A DNA stretch of 64,000 bases from Herbaspirillum sp. SJZ106. Its GTDB lineage: Bacteria > Pseudomonadota > Gammaproteobacteria > Burkholderiales > Burkholderiaceae_D. The notes under the pieces were generated by a model. The model had not been told where the DNA came from. It made no database searches and saw nothing but the letters and a program-made list of their open reading frames with translations. A program made the position numbers and the translations under genes. Within the stretch, counting starts at the first letter, position 1. The number at the start of each line of letters is the position of its first letter. Below are positions 38,130 through 47,032 of this stretch, piece after piece. The stretch is from assembly GCF_006715495.1 (NCBI RefSeq), contig NZ_VFNI01000005.1, positions 434,001 to 498,000 on the forward strand. The letters run 5' to 3'.

Positions 38130-39098
38130 TCAGCTTGCGGCGCGGATCTGTTCCAGCGCCAGCCGCACCGATTTGCGTACTTCGGGGGCGGCATCCTGTT
38201 CGGCCAGCAGCAATCCGGGCAAGGCCGCGGCGTCGCCGATCTCGCCCAGCGCCAGCGCAGCTTCCTTGCGCAGGTTGCTGATCTCGTGCTGCAAGCTCAC
38301 CAGCAGCGGCGCCACGGCCTGGCTGTCGCGCAGGCGGCCCAGGCTGCGGGCGGCGCGCAGGCGCACTTGCCAGTAAGGGTCGTCGAGTGCCGCGATCAGT
38401 TGCGCCAAGGCGCTGGGCAGGCGCAACTTGCCCAGTGTGGTTGCCGCTTCTTCCCTGACTTGCCAGGCGGAGTCGCCCAGCGCCGACAACAATGCCGGCA
38501 ATACCTCCTCTTCCTGGGCGAAACCCAGCGCCCCGGTCGCGGCGCGCCTGATTTCCGGTTCCGGATCCTGCGCGGCCAGCTCCATCAGCGCCTTCAATGC
38601 GCGGCTGTCCTTGAGGTAGCCGAGCACGGCCACCGCTTCGCGCCGCACCAGGGCATCGCCGTGCGCCAGCGCTTGCAGCGCCGGGTCGAAGCTCTGCGCA
38701 ACGCGCAGCTCGCGCAGGCCGCGCAGGATGGCTACCAGTACGAAAGGCCGTTGGTCGCGGGCATGCGCCAGCAGCAGCGCCGCCGATTCGGCATGCTTGA
38801 GTTCGCTCAAGGCATGCGCCGCGGCTTCGCGCACTTCAATGTCCTCGTCGCTCAGCAATGGCACGATGCCGGCCACGCTGGCTTCGCTCTCGAAGGCTTC
38901 CAGCGCGCGCACGGCCTCCAGGCGCACTTCGGCCGAACTGTCGCCCAGCGCCTCGACCAGCAGCGGGGCGTGTTCGTCGCCGGCCACGTCGATCAGGTCC
39001 AGGACCGCGATGCGGCGCACCGCGGCATCGGCATGGCGCAGGCGGGCGCGGAATTCTTCGGTCTCATCGTCATGCGTGGCAAAGGCTGCTGCGTTCAC
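38130..39098 (-). CDS. HEAT-repeat (PBS lyase-like) protein
   Basis: 322 residues made almost entirely of about nine to ten HEAT-like repeats of roughly 31 residues, for example EVRLEAVRALEAFESEASVA, DIEVREAAAHALSELKHAES, AWQVREEAATTLGKLRLPSA and YWQVRLRAARSLGRLRDSQA. No signal peptide or enzyme motif. Such repeats form curved protein-binding solenoids. The start is GTG at 39098 with GAGGA six bases upstream. It sits ten bases after the ATPase gene, so it probably acts with the flavoprotein/ferredoxin pair or the transporter as a scaffold or chaperone. Function unproven. Confidence 0.85.
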   Translation of the reverse strand: MNAAAFATHDDETEEFRARLRHADAAVRRIAVLDLIDVAGDEHAPLLVEALGDSSAEVRLEAVRALEAFESEASVAGIVPLLSDEDIEVREAAAHALSELKHAESAALLLAHARDQRPFVLVAILRGLRELRVAQSFDPALQALAHGDALVRREAVAVLGYLKDSRALKALMELAAQDPEPEIRRAATGALGFAQEEEVLPALLSALGDSAWQVREEAATTLGKLRLPSALAQLIAALDDPYWQVRLRAARSLGRLRDSQAVAPLLVSLQHEISNLRKEAALALGEIGDAAALPGLLLAEQDAAPEVRKSVRLALEQIRAAS

Positions 39099-39107
39099 TG
39101 CGGTTCC

Positions 39108-39971
39108 TCAAATGGCAAATTGGACTTCGGACGGATTGGCGCCGAGCGGGCTCAATCTTTCCAGCGGAGCGACCTTGGCTTGCGGATGCAGCAGGGCCAG
39201 GCAATGGCGCTTGAGCTCGGTGAAGCGGGGCGAGGTCACCAGTTCGGGGCCGCGCGGGCGGGGGAAGTCGATCCGGATCTCGTCGATGATGCGTCCGGGG
39301 CGAGGGCTCATCACCAGGATGCGGTCGGCCAGGAACAAGGCCTCGTCGATGTCGTGCGTAATGAACAGGATGGTGGTGTTGATGCGTGCCCACACCTGCA
39401 GCAGCAGTTCCTGCATCTTCAGGCGCGTTTGCGCATCGAGTGCGCCGAAGGGTTCGTCCATCAACATCACGCGCGGATGATTGATCAGCACGCGGGCGAT
39501 CTCCACCCGCTGCTGCATACCGCCGGAAAGCTGCGCCGGATAGCTCTGCTCGAACCCCTCTAGCCCGACCAGCGCCAGCAGGTCGCGGGCGCGCGCATGG
39601 CGTTCTCGGCGTGACAGGCCCTTCATCTTCAGGCCGAAGGAAACGTTGTCGATCACCCGCTGCCAGGGGAACAGCGTATGGTGCTGGAACACCAGCCCGC
39701 GCTCCGGATGCGGCCCGGCGACGGGCACGCCGTCGACGCTGACGCGTCCGGCGCTGGGGGCGAGGTGGCCCGCCAGCGCGCCCAGCAGCGTCGACTTGCC
39801 GCAGCCGGAAGGGCCCAGCACGCAGACGAATTCGCCCGCTGCGATGGTGGTGGCGATGTCCTGCAGCGCCTCGAAACGGCGCGTGCCGGTGCCGAGCTGG
39901 ATATGCAGGTGATCGATGACGATTTCGCCGCTCTGTTTGTTGCTCACGATATTGCTCATGATATTGGCCAT
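39108..39971 (-). CDS. Tau/Ssu-type ABC transporter ATP-binding protein
   Basis: 287 residues. Walker A GPSGCGKST, Q-loop VFQHHTLFPW, signature LSGGMQQRVEIARVL, Walker B VMLMDEPFGALDAQTR and the switch His in FITHDIDEALFL are typical of the nitrate/sulfonate/taurine importers. The C-terminal ~30 residues (LLHPQAKVAPLERLSPLGA) exceed the usual length. It follows the binding-protein/permease fusion gene by three bases and should energise that permease. Confidence 0.92.
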   Translation of the reverse strand: MANIMSNIVSNKQSGEIVIDHLHIQLGTGTRRFEALQDIATTIAAGEFVCVLGPSGCGKSTLLGALAGHLAPSAGRVSVDGVPVAGPHPERGLVFQHHTLFPWQRVIDNVSFGLKMKGLSRRERHARARDLLALVGLEGFEQSYPAQLSGGMQQRVEIARVLINHPRVMLMDEPFGALDAQTRLKMQELLLQVWARINTTILFITHDIDEALFLADRILVMSPRPGRIIDEIRIDFPRPRGPELVTSPRFTELKRHCLALLHPQAKVAPLERLSPLGANPSEVQFAI

Positions 39972-39974
39972 GCT

Positions 39975-41999
39975 TTACCTTTGCAGCCGGTACCAGGGCA
40001 TCAGCAAGTGGCCGATTTGCCTGATCGCGGCGCTGCTACCCATGCCGAGGATGCCGATGAACATCATGCCGACCACGATGTCGGCATAGTTCTGGATGGT
40101 GTAGGCGGCCCAGGTGTAATAGCCGATGCCGAACTGGCCGGCGATCATCTCGGCGGTCACCAGGCAGAACCAGGCGGTGCCCATGCCGATTGACAGCCCG
40201 GTGACGATGCTGGGAGCCGCCGCCGGCAGGATCACCTGGGTGAACACCGCGCCGCGCCCGCTGCCCAGGCTGCGCGCCGAGGCGATCAGGCGCGGATCGA
40301 CGCCTTCCACGCCGTGGATGGTGTTGAGCAGGATGGGGAACAGGGCGCCGATGAAGGTGATGTAGATCATCGAGATTTCCGACGAGGGGAACATCAGGAT
40401 CGCCAACGGAATCCAGGCCACCGCCGGAATCGGCCGCAGCAATTCCAGCGGCGGCAGCAGCACGTCCGACAGCCAGCGCAACCGGCCGATCAGCATGCCC
40501 AGCAGGATGCCGGCCGCGGCGGCCACCGCGAAACCGGAAAAGACCCGCGCCAGGCTGGCCCATAGGTGCGACAACAGCCTGGGCGACTGCGCCAGCGCCC
40601 AGGCGGCCGCCAGCACCTCGCGCGGCGCAGGGACGTTCTGGAAGGTGAGCAGGCCCAGGTTCATCCGGTGTTGCGACGCCCATTGCCATAGCAACAGGCA
40701 AACGGCCACTGACGCAATACGCAGGGCAAGGCGGGGCCATTGTCCGGGACGGGCGGCGGGGCCGGGCGATGCCGGGACGGACGCTTGCGCGCCATCCTGC
40801 GCCGGCAATGATGAACTCAGGGTCATGAACAGCTTCCAGTGGCGCACCAGCGGTTCGCCCTGCACCCAGATCTGGCCGACGCGCTTGGGGGCGGCGATGG
40901 CCTTGCCGGTCAGCGCGTCCCTGGCGTTCAAGGGCGACTTGGCGTAATTCTTCAACTGCGCCTCGTAGTCCAGCCCGGATTGCTTGAAGGCAGCCTTGAT
41001 ATATTCGTCGTCGACGAAGGTATTGGGATCGAGCTCGGTATCGGTGCGCTTCATGGCCTTGAGAGTATCGATCGAGGTCTTGACCGCCTGGCGGTATTCC
41101 GGCTTCCAGGTGAAGTCGCGCGTCTGCAGGCCGAGCGGGCCGTGGAACAGGTAATTGACCTCGGCTTCGATACCGGTGACCTTTTCGATCAGTTCACTGT
41201 ACTTTTCAGGTTCGGCGGCGATGATGCGGTTGGCCTCGATGGCTGCGCGCAGGTAGGCCACGACGATCTCGGGGTACTTCTTCGCATAGTCGGCGTCGAC
41301 CAGGCTGCCGTGGAAGGTCGGGGTGTTGGCTTGCGAGCCGTCGAAGATCTTGCGTGCGAAACCGCGATGCGGGAACAGTTCGGCGAACGGCACGAAGTCC
41401 GCATGCGCCTCGATCTTGTTGCTCTGCAGGGCGGAACCGGCCACTTCTGGCGCCTGGGTGATGATATTGACGTCCTTCTCCGGATCCCAGCCCTGGTCCT
41501 TGACCGCACGCAGCAGCATGCCGTGGGCGGTGGAGGCGAACGGCACCGAGATGGTCTTGCCCTTCAGTTCGGCCAGCGACTGCACGGTCGAGCCCTTGGG
41601 CACCACGATGCCGTTGCCGCTGCCGGTAGTGCTGCCTGACAGCACGGTAATGAAGAGGCTCTTCTTGCCGGCCTTCTGGAAGGCGGCGCCGTTGAACGAA
41701 CCGGGGAAGTCGGCCATCGAGCCGATATCCAGCTTGCCGGCGACCATTTCGTTGGTCAGCGGCGCGCCCGAAGTGAAGTTTTTCCACTGGATGTCGTACT
41801 GCGCATCCTTGTATTTGCCGTCATGCGGCAGGTATTTCTCCAGCAGTTTCAATTCGCGGATCAGCAGGCCGCCGGTGGCGCAGTTGATCGTGGTGTCCTG
41901 TGTGCCGATGGCGATGCGGATGGTCTCGGCGCCGGCCGAGGCGGCAGCCAGCAGCGTCAGGCCGAACAGCGTGGTCGTGATGGTGTTGCGCAATTGCAT
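39975..41999 (-). CDS. Periplasmic-binding protein fused to Tau/Ssu-type ABC permease
   Basis: 674 residues in one open frame. Signal peptide (NTITTTLFGLTLLAAASAGA) and a type II binding domain of the NMT1/TauA group occupy about residues 1-395: GGLLIRELKLLEKYLPHDGK, FTSGAPLTNEMVAGKLDIGS, VVPKGSTVQSLAELKGKTIS. A short Pro/Ala linker (about 400-420) leads to a BPD permease: six TM helices with RVFSGFAVAAAAGILLGMLI, PIPAVAWIPLAI and the EAA-like loop ASARSLGSGRGAVFTQVILP. The binding part would be periplasmic and tethered to the first TM. In most systems these are separate genes. ATG 41999 has GGGGAA about five bases upstream; an in-frame TTG at 42011 is the alternative. It follows the ferredoxin gene by 35 bases. 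Confidence 0.88.
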   Translation of the reverse strand: MQLRNTITTTLFGLTLLAAASAGAETIRIAIGTQDTTINCATGGLLIRELKLLEKYLPHDGKYKDAQYDIQWKNFTSGAPLTNEMVAGKLDIGSMADFPGSFNGAAFQKAGKKSLFITVLSGSTTGSGNGIVVPKGSTVQSLAELKGKTISVPFASTAHGMLLRAVKDQGWDPEKDVNIITQAPEVAGSALQSNKIEAHADFVPFAELFPHRGFARKIFDGSQANTPTFHGSLVDADYAKKYPEIVVAYLRAAIEANRIIAAEPEKYSELIEKVTGIEAEVNYLFHGPLGLQTRDFTWKPEYRQAVKTSIDTLKAMKRTDTELDPNTFVDDEYIKAAFKQSGLDYEAQLKNYAKSPLNARDALTGKAIAAPKRVGQIWVQGEPLVRHWKLFMTLSSSLPAQDGAQASVPASPGPAARPGQWPRLALRIASVAVCLLLWQWASQHRMNLGLLTFQNVPAPREVLAAAWALAQSPRLLSHLWASLARVFSGFAVAAAAGILLGMLIGRLRWLSDVLLPPLELLRPIPAVAWIPLAILMFPSSEISMIYITFIGALFPILLNTIHGVEGVDPRLIASARSLGSGRGAVFTQVILPAAAPSIVTGLSIGMGTAWFCLVTAEMIAGQFGIGYYTWAAYTIQNYADIVVGMMFIGILGMGSSAAIRQIGHLLMPWYRLQR

Positions 42000-42034
42000 G
42001 GTTTTCCCCAAAGTGATATCCCGCGGCCGTGTGG

Positions 42035-42268
42035 TCAGCGCAGCAGGTACGGTATGTCGACATGGACTGCCCCGGTGGGACAGTCCTTCTCACAGGGCAT
42101 GCAATACCAGCACTCGTCGAACTTCATGTAGGCACTGCCTTTGTCGAAGTCGATGGCAAGCACGTCGAGCGGGCAGACATCGACGCAGACCGTGCATCCC
42201 TTGTCGGCGATGCACTTGTCTTGGTCGATCGTGACGGGGACGTTGGTGACGGAAAAGGCGGTTGGCAT
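42035..42268 (-). CDS. AprB-like 4Fe-4S ferredoxin
   Basis: 77 residues with two cluster motifs: CIADKGCTVCVDVCP (Cx5Cx2Cx3CP) and CWYCMPCEKDCP (Cx2Cx2Cx3CP). The spacing and the WYCMPCEKDCPTGAV block resemble the beta subunit of adenylylsulfate reductase more than a plain bacterial ferredoxin. It is 19 bases after the flavoprotein gene, so it very likely forms an alpha/beta complex with it, passing electrons to or from the FAD. Shorter than true AprB, lacking its C-terminal tail. Confidence 0.9.
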   Translation of the reverse strand: MPTAFSVTNVPVTIDQDKCIADKGCTVCVDVCPLDVLAIDFDKGSAYMKFDECWYCMPCEKDCPTGAVHVDIPYLLR

Positions 42269-42287
42269 TGGGTTGTCCTCACATGGA

Positions 42288-44021
42288 TCAGGCGGCGGCC
42301 GGTTCTGGTTCTTTCTTCACGCGCAGGTGTTGGTAGGCCGATTTTTCCGCATCGTCCAGCGGCACGATGTAGGGATCGATGGCGCGCTTGAAGCTGACCA
42401 TGCGGCCGTCCTGCTTCTGCAGTTGCGTATGCACCATCCATTCGGCGTCGTTGCGCTCCGGATAGTCGACCCGGTTGTGGTACAGGCCCCAGCGGCTTTC
42501 GGTGCGGTACAGCGAGGCGCGCGCGGCCATCTCGGCGCAGTCGCGGATGGCGTGGACTTCCATGGCGCGCATCAGCTCGTGCGGGTTGCGCGCCTGCAGG
42601 CGATGCAGGTCTTCATGGATGGCGTCGAAGCGCTGCAGGCCGATCTCCATCTTGCGCGTGACCTTGGGCGGCTGCAGGTAGTCGTTGACCATGCGGCGCA
42701 GCTTGTACTCGACCTGGTTGGGCGGCAGGCCATCCTGGCGCGCCAGCGGCGCCCAGACGCGTTCGCGCTCGGCAGCGACCTGCTGCTGGTCGACCTCGGC
42801 CAATGGTTTTTCCTCGCAATAACGGGCCGCGCTTTCGCCGGCCAGGCGGCCGTAGACGAAGGCGCCCAGCATGTAGTTATGCGGCACGCAGGCCAGGTCG
42901 CCAGCTGCATACAGGCCGGGCACGGTGGTCTCGGCATGCTCGTTGACCCACACGCCCGAGGCTGAGTGGCCGCTGCACAGGCCGATCTCGGAGATGTGCA
43001 TCTCCACCATCTGCGCGCGGTAGTCGGTGCCGCGCCCGGCATGGAAACGGCCGCGGCTGGGCCGCTCGTTAGTGTGCAGGATGGTCTCGATGGCGCTGAT
43101 GGTTTCCTCGGCCAAGTGGTTCAGCTTGAGGAATACCGGGCCGTTGCCGCCCTGCAGTTCGTTGTAGAACTCCTGCATCATCTGGCCGCTCCAGTAATCG
43201 CATTCGATGAAGCGCTCGCCGTGGCTGTTGGTGGTGAAACCGCCGAAGGGCCCGGTGACGTAGGCGCAGGCCGGGCCGTTGTAGTCCTTGATCAGGGGAT
43301 TGATCTGGAAGCATTCGATGCCCGACAGCTCGGCGCCGGCATGGTAGGCCATGCTGTAGCCGTCGCCGGCGTTGGTCGGATTCTCGTAGGTGCCGAACAG
43401 GTAGCCGGAAGCCGGCAGGCCCAGGCGTCCGGCCGCGCCGGTGGACAGCACCACGGTCTTGGCGCGCACCACATGGAAGTCGCCGGTGCGGCAGTCGAAG
43501 GCCATGGCGCCGGCGATGCTGCCGTCGCCGGCCGTGAGCAGGCGCGTGGCTACCAGCCGGTTGGTGATCTCCACCCGGGCGCGTTTCAAGCGCCGGTACA
43601 GCACCTTCTTGATGTCATGGCCCTCGGGCATCGGCAGCACATAGGTGCCCATGTGGTGCACCTTGCGCATGGCATAGTCGCCGGTTTCGTCCTTCTCGAA
43701 CTTCACGCCCCAGCGATCCAGCTCCTCGATCATCGAGAAGCTGTTCTGCGCATAGGCCATCACCGCCTTCTGGTTGACGATGCCGTCATTGGCGATGGTG
43801 ATTTCCTTCACATACTGCTCGGGCGTGGCGAAGCCGGGGACGATGGCGTTGTTGAGGCCATCCATGCCCATCGAGATGGCGCCGCTGCGCTTGACGTTGG
43901 CCTTCTCGAGCAACAGTACGCGCAATTGCGGGTTGGCCTCCTTGGCCTTGGCCGCGGCCATCGGTCCGGCGGTGCCGCCACCGATCACCAGGACGTCGAC
44001 TGTCTGGACATGCGTTTGCAT
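42288..44021 (-). CDS. AprA/fumarate-reductase-like flavoprotein
   Basis: 577 residues, FAD-dependent oxidoreductase of the SdhA/FrdA/AprA superfamily. The dinucleotide site is VDVLVIGGGTAGPMAAAKAK; the second FAD segment reads TTVPGLYAAGDLACVPHNYM; GHSASGVWVNEHAE lies just before it. The paired ferredoxin and the sequence style favour an AprA-like protein over fumarate reductase, but it is shorter than AprA and I could not align active-site residues. AAGGAA lies five bases before the ATG. First structural gene after the GntR regulator. The likely role is an oxidation or reduction of the transported substrate; its identity is unknown. Confidence 0.88.
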   Translation of the reverse strand: MQTHVQTVDVLVIGGGTAGPMAAAKAKEANPQLRVLLLEKANVKRSGAISMGMDGLNNAIVPGFATPEQYVKEITIANDGIVNQKAVMAYAQNSFSMIEELDRWGVKFEKDETGDYAMRKVHHMGTYVLPMPEGHDIKKVLYRRLKRARVEITNRLVATRLLTAGDGSIAGAMAFDCRTGDFHVVRAKTVVLSTGAAGRLGLPASGYLFGTYENPTNAGDGYSMAYHAGAELSGIECFQINPLIKDYNGPACAYVTGPFGGFTTNSHGERFIECDYWSGQMMQEFYNELQGGNGPVFLKLNHLAEETISAIETILHTNERPSRGRFHAGRGTDYRAQMVEMHISEIGLCSGHSASGVWVNEHAETTVPGLYAAGDLACVPHNYMLGAFVYGRLAGESAARYCEEKPLAEVDQQQVAAERERVWAPLARQDGLPPNQVEYKLRRMVNDYLQPPKVTRKMEIGLQRFDAIHEDLHRLQARNPHELMRAMEVHAIRDCAEMAARASLYRTESRWGLYHNRVDYPERNDAEWMVHTQLQKQDGRMVSFKRAIDPYIVPLDDAEKSAYQHLRVKKEPEPAAA

Positions 44022-44041
44022 GGCGTTTCCTTTCTGTCAGG

Positions 44042-44797
44042 TCAGACGGCGCTTTCCGGCTGGCGCGATATGCGCAGGTGGTACTGGAAGGTTTCGCCGC
44101 GGAAGTAGAGGTATTCGAAGTCGAACGGCTTGCCGTCGGCTGTATGGGTCAGGCGCTCGATGCGCAGCAGGGCAGTGCCTTCGCTCACTTGCAATGCTTC
44201 GGCCAGCTTGCCGTCGGCCACCACCGCGCCGATCTGCAGGTCGGCATGGCCCAGCGGGATGCCGAAGTCGTTCTCGAAGATCAGGAAGATGTCGCGGTTG
44301 CCCAGGTCTTCGTTGCGCAGGCGCTCGCCCAGCTCCTCCGGCAGGTAGGTGATCTCCAGCGACACCGGTTCGCGGTTGAGATGGCGGATGCGGCGGATCT
44401 CGGCTACCGCGGTTCCAGGCTCCACGCCCAGGCGTTGGGCCACTTCCGGCGTGGCCGGCAGGGGGCGGTGGCCGATCACGCGGTTGTAGATCTCGTAGCC
44501 CTTGCGGGTCATCGCCTCGGCGAAGCCTTCCAGGCGCGTCAGTTCCTGCGCCGCCTCTTTCTTGGCCACGAAGGTGCCCTTGCCGGCGATCTTGAAGATC
44601 ACCCCTTCGCGCTGCAAGTCGGACAGGGCTTGGCGCACGGTGATGCGGCTCACGCCGAAGACGGCGCCCAGTTCGCTCTCCGACGGCAATTGCGCGTGGG
44701 CGACATAGGTGCCGTCGAGGATGCGTTCGCGCAGCCTGTCCTTGACCTGGACATACAGCGGCATCGGCGAGGGGGCGATGACTTCGAAGACGGGCAT
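44042..44797 (-). CDS. GntR-family regulator, HutC/UTRA subfamily
   Basis: 251 residues. N-terminal winged HTH: YVQVKDRLRERILDGTYVAH, LPSESELGAVFGVSRITVRQ, LQREGVIFKIAGKGTFVAKK. C-terminal UTRA ligand domain: LEGFAEAMTRKGYEIYNRVI, AEIRRIRHLNREPVSLEITY, LRIERLTHTADGKPFDFEYL. It lies 20 bases upstream of the flavoprotein gene on the same strand, so it heads the operon. A perfect 16-base palindrome 35 bases before its start is a likely operator. The inducer is presumably the substrate of the operon. Confidence 0.9.
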   Translation of the reverse strand: MPVFEVIAPSPMPLYVQVKDRLRERILDGTYVAHAQLPSESELGAVFGVSRITVRQALSDLQREGVIFKIAGKGTFVAKKEAAQELTRLEGFAEAMTRKGYEIYNRVIGHRPLPATPEVAQRLGVEPGTAVAEIRRIRHLNREPVSLEITYLPEELGERLRNEDLGNRDIFLIFENDFGIPLGHADLQIGAVVADGKLAEALQVSEGTALLRIERLTHTADGKPFDFEYLYFRGETFQYHLRISRQPESAV

Positions 44798-44831
44798 GAC
44801 GTTTCCTGATGGCTGGTTCGGCTCGATATCA

Positions 44832-44847
44832 ACCTGTCATGACAGGT
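44832..44847. promoter_or_regulatory. Palindromic operator upstream of the GntR gene and redox/ABC operon
   Basis: ACCTGTCATGACAGGT is a perfect 16-base palindrome, about 35 bases upstream of the regulator's start codon. Position and symmetry fit a dimeric GntR/HutC-type repressor site controlling its own operon. Confidence 0.65.
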
Positions 44848-45363
44848 ATTGACCGATTGGATGCGCCGATATTACGGCGCATCATTCCAGCCTGGAACGA
44901 AGCATTTCGCAGTTGTATATGAGGAAAATCTCCGCCGGGGATGCGCATGCATTTGTTCCCCCCGTTACGGCCCAATTGAGTTGACGGCTTGGGTGGGTAG
45001 TCAATCGGAAGAGCGCTGCCAGCAGGAAACTGGCTCGATCCGGCAAGATCTGCGAGATGCGGGCTGCAACTGGAATGAGGCACGCGGGCTTGTATTGGGC
45101 AGCCTCTAAACCCGCCGGTCGGGGAAATGACGGTAAGGCAGATGTCACGATGCCTTTGCGCTGCTTTCGTCTGAGCTTATGCGCTTTCTGAATGAGCGCG
45201 CAGCGTCATTCTGGATGCAAGCATTGGAGAAGCTGATCGCAGAAATATGGTTTCAGGTCTGGGCAGGATGGAAAGGGCGGACTAAGTTAAATGGCCGAGG
45301 CGTCGCGTTGGCGGAGCCTTCTTTCTTTCACCACCATTCTTTCACCACCAGAGACCGACGACC
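44848..45363. other. Intergenic region without a supported gene
   Basis: About 515 bases between the operator and the DUF4865 gene. Short frames exist on both strands but none shows a ribosome site, family motif or plausible composition. Base composition is lower in GC than the genes on either side. It should hold promoters for the divergent GntR operon and the DUF4865 gene. Confidence 0.4.
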
Positions 45364-45927
45364 ATGATCATCGCCCAATACGAACACCGACTCCCCGCCG
45401 ATTACGACCTCGGCATCATCCGCCGCCGCGCCGCCGCCCGCGGCGGGCTATGGGACGATGTGCCGGAACTGTATTTCAAGGCCTTCCTGCTGCGCGAAGC
45501 GGGCAGGCACGGCGCCAGCGCACACAGTTACTCCTCGCTGTACCTGTGGCGCCGCGAGGCGGCCTTCACCGATTTCATCTCCAGCCGGTTCCGCTCGGTG
45601 ATCGACAGTTTCGGTCGTCCGGACATACGTACTCGCTTCGCATTGGATGCGCGCAAAGGGCTGGGGAGCATTGCCCGTCTGGCCTACCGGCAGGAGATCG
45701 AGATTGCGCAAGACGCCGACCTGGCCGAAGTGCTGGCATCCGAAACGGCGCACAATCGCGAGGCGGCAAGCCAACCCAGCATCGTGGTCGCGGCAGTCGG
45801 CGTAGACGTGGATCGATGGCGCATCATGCGCACCTGCCTGTCGGAAGGTGAGCTGGACCTGCCAGGCGCCATCGCGTATCAGGTGCTGTACCTGGCCCAT
45901 CCCTTGCTGGATGAACTGCCCGGCTGA
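45364..45927 (+). CDS. DUF4865 family protein
   Basis: 187 residues. The N-terminal block IIAQYEHRLPADYDLGIIRR and the segment LYFKAFLLREAGRHGASAHS with YSSLYLWRREAAFTDFISSR are characteristic of DUF4865. No signal peptide or TM helix; no catalytic motif is recognisable. Family members are often next to LysR regulators and oxidoreductases, as here (LysR, DMT transporter and SDR genes follow on the same strand). Function unknown. Confidence 0.8.
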   Translation: MIIAQYEHRLPADYDLGIIRRRAAARGGLWDDVPELYFKAFLLREAGRHGASAHSYSSLYLWRREAAFTDFISSRFRSVIDSFGRPDIRTRFALDARKGLGSIARLAYRQEIEIAQDADLAEVLASETAHNREAASQPSIVVAAVGVDVDRWRIMRTCLSEGELDLPGAIAYQVLYLAHPLLDELPG

Positions 45928-45998
45928 GGGGCGCTGCCGGTCGTCCTGCTTGTATCAGGCAACCGGCTTTTTCCGGTGAGTGGTTAGAATGCTCTATC

Positions 45999-46014
45999 AT
46001 GAGCCTTCACTCAT
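45999..46014. promoter_or_regulatory. Inverted repeat ahead of the LysR gene
   Basis: ATGAGCCTTCACTCAT: two 5-base arms with a 6-base spacer, 38 bases before the LysR start codon. It is compatible with a LysR-type recognition site for autoregulation, but the arms are short. Confidence 0.35.
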
Positions 46015-46052
46015 AAAAGGCATTTTTACAATGCTCACCGAGAGACCCCGTC

Positions 46053-46958
46053 ATGAGAGATTTGCCTCCCACCGCTACATTGCGCGCCTTTGAGGTTGCG
46101 ACACGGCACGCGACATTCACCTCCGCTTCGGAAGAGTTGCATGTCACCCAAAGCGCCGTCAGCCACCAACTGAAGAATCTCGAAGAGATCTGGGGATTGC
46201 AGTTGTTCCAGCGGGGAAAGTCGTTGAGCCTGACGCCCGCCGGGGCGGCGCTGGCGCCGATCGTGCGCGAGTTCTTCATGAACCTGGAGGGCGCGCTGGC
46301 CGACCTGCGGGAGCAACAGGGCAGGGTCCGGCTTAAGGTCAGCACGACCTATTCCTTCGCGCTGAAATGGCTGCTGCCAAGATTGCCGGACCTGTCCCGG
46401 CAGCATCCGGAAATCCTGGTCACGCTGGAAACCACCGACAAGGCCATCAATTTTTCCAGCACGGACTCGGACGTCGCGATCCGCCTGGGCAATGGGCATT
46501 ATCCCAGCCTGTACTCGGAATTCATGTTCCGGGAACAGGTGTTCCCGGTTGCCAGCCCCGATCTCCTCAAGCGCCTTGGCGCGCCGCGCAAACCGGCCGA
46601 ATTGTTGCGCTACCCGCTGCTCACGCGTGGCGGCGCCGATCTGGTGCCGAAATGGGCGCTCTGGTTCCAGCAAGTGGGCATCGGTATTTCCGCGCTCAAG
46701 GAGAGCGTCAGGTTCGCCGACACCAACATGACGATCGAGGCGGCGTTGCTGGGCCAGGGCATCGCATTGGCCCGCAGCGGGCATGTCGAAACCGAGATCG
46801 GCAACGGCAGCCTGGTCAGGTTGTTCGACGTGCCGTTCGCTTCCCCCGTGGCCTACTATTTCGTCTGCCCGAAAGGGATCGAATCGCAGCCCCACATCGC
46901 CAGCTTTCGCAACTGGCTGCTGATGGAGTCCGGCAAGGCCCAACAAAGTTACCGATGA
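46053..46958 (+). CDS. LysR-family transcriptional regulator (GcvA-like)
   Basis: 301 residues. The winged HTH is MRDLPPTATLRAFEVATRHA followed by TFTSASEELHVTQSAVSHQL and GLQLFQRGKSLSLTPAG, the GcvA subgroup pattern. The rest is the two-lobed effector domain (VSTTYSFALKWLLPRLPDLS; SDVAIRLGNGHYPSLYSEFM; MTIEAALLGQGIALARSGHV). It is between a DUF4865 gene and a DMT exporter on the same strand and probably regulates one or both. The effector is unknown. Confidence 0.92.
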   Translation: MRDLPPTATLRAFEVATRHATFTSASEELHVTQSAVSHQLKNLEEIWGLQLFQRGKSLSLTPAGAALAPIVREFFMNLEGALADLREQQGRVRLKVSTTYSFALKWLLPRLPDLSRQHPEILVTLETTDKAINFSSTDSDVAIRLGNGHYPSLYSEFMFREQVFPVASPDLLKRLGAPRKPAELLRYPLLTRGGADLVPKWALWFQQVGIGISALKESVRFADTNMTIEAALLGQGIALARSGHVETEIGNGSLVRLFDVPFASPVAYYFVCPKGIESQPHIASFRNWLLMESGKAQQSYR

Positions 46959-47032
46959 TGCATGAGGATTTGTTCATTCTTCAATGAAGAGACTTCGCTT
47001 TAACCAGGGCGCCGCTTTGCTTAGGATGGCGC

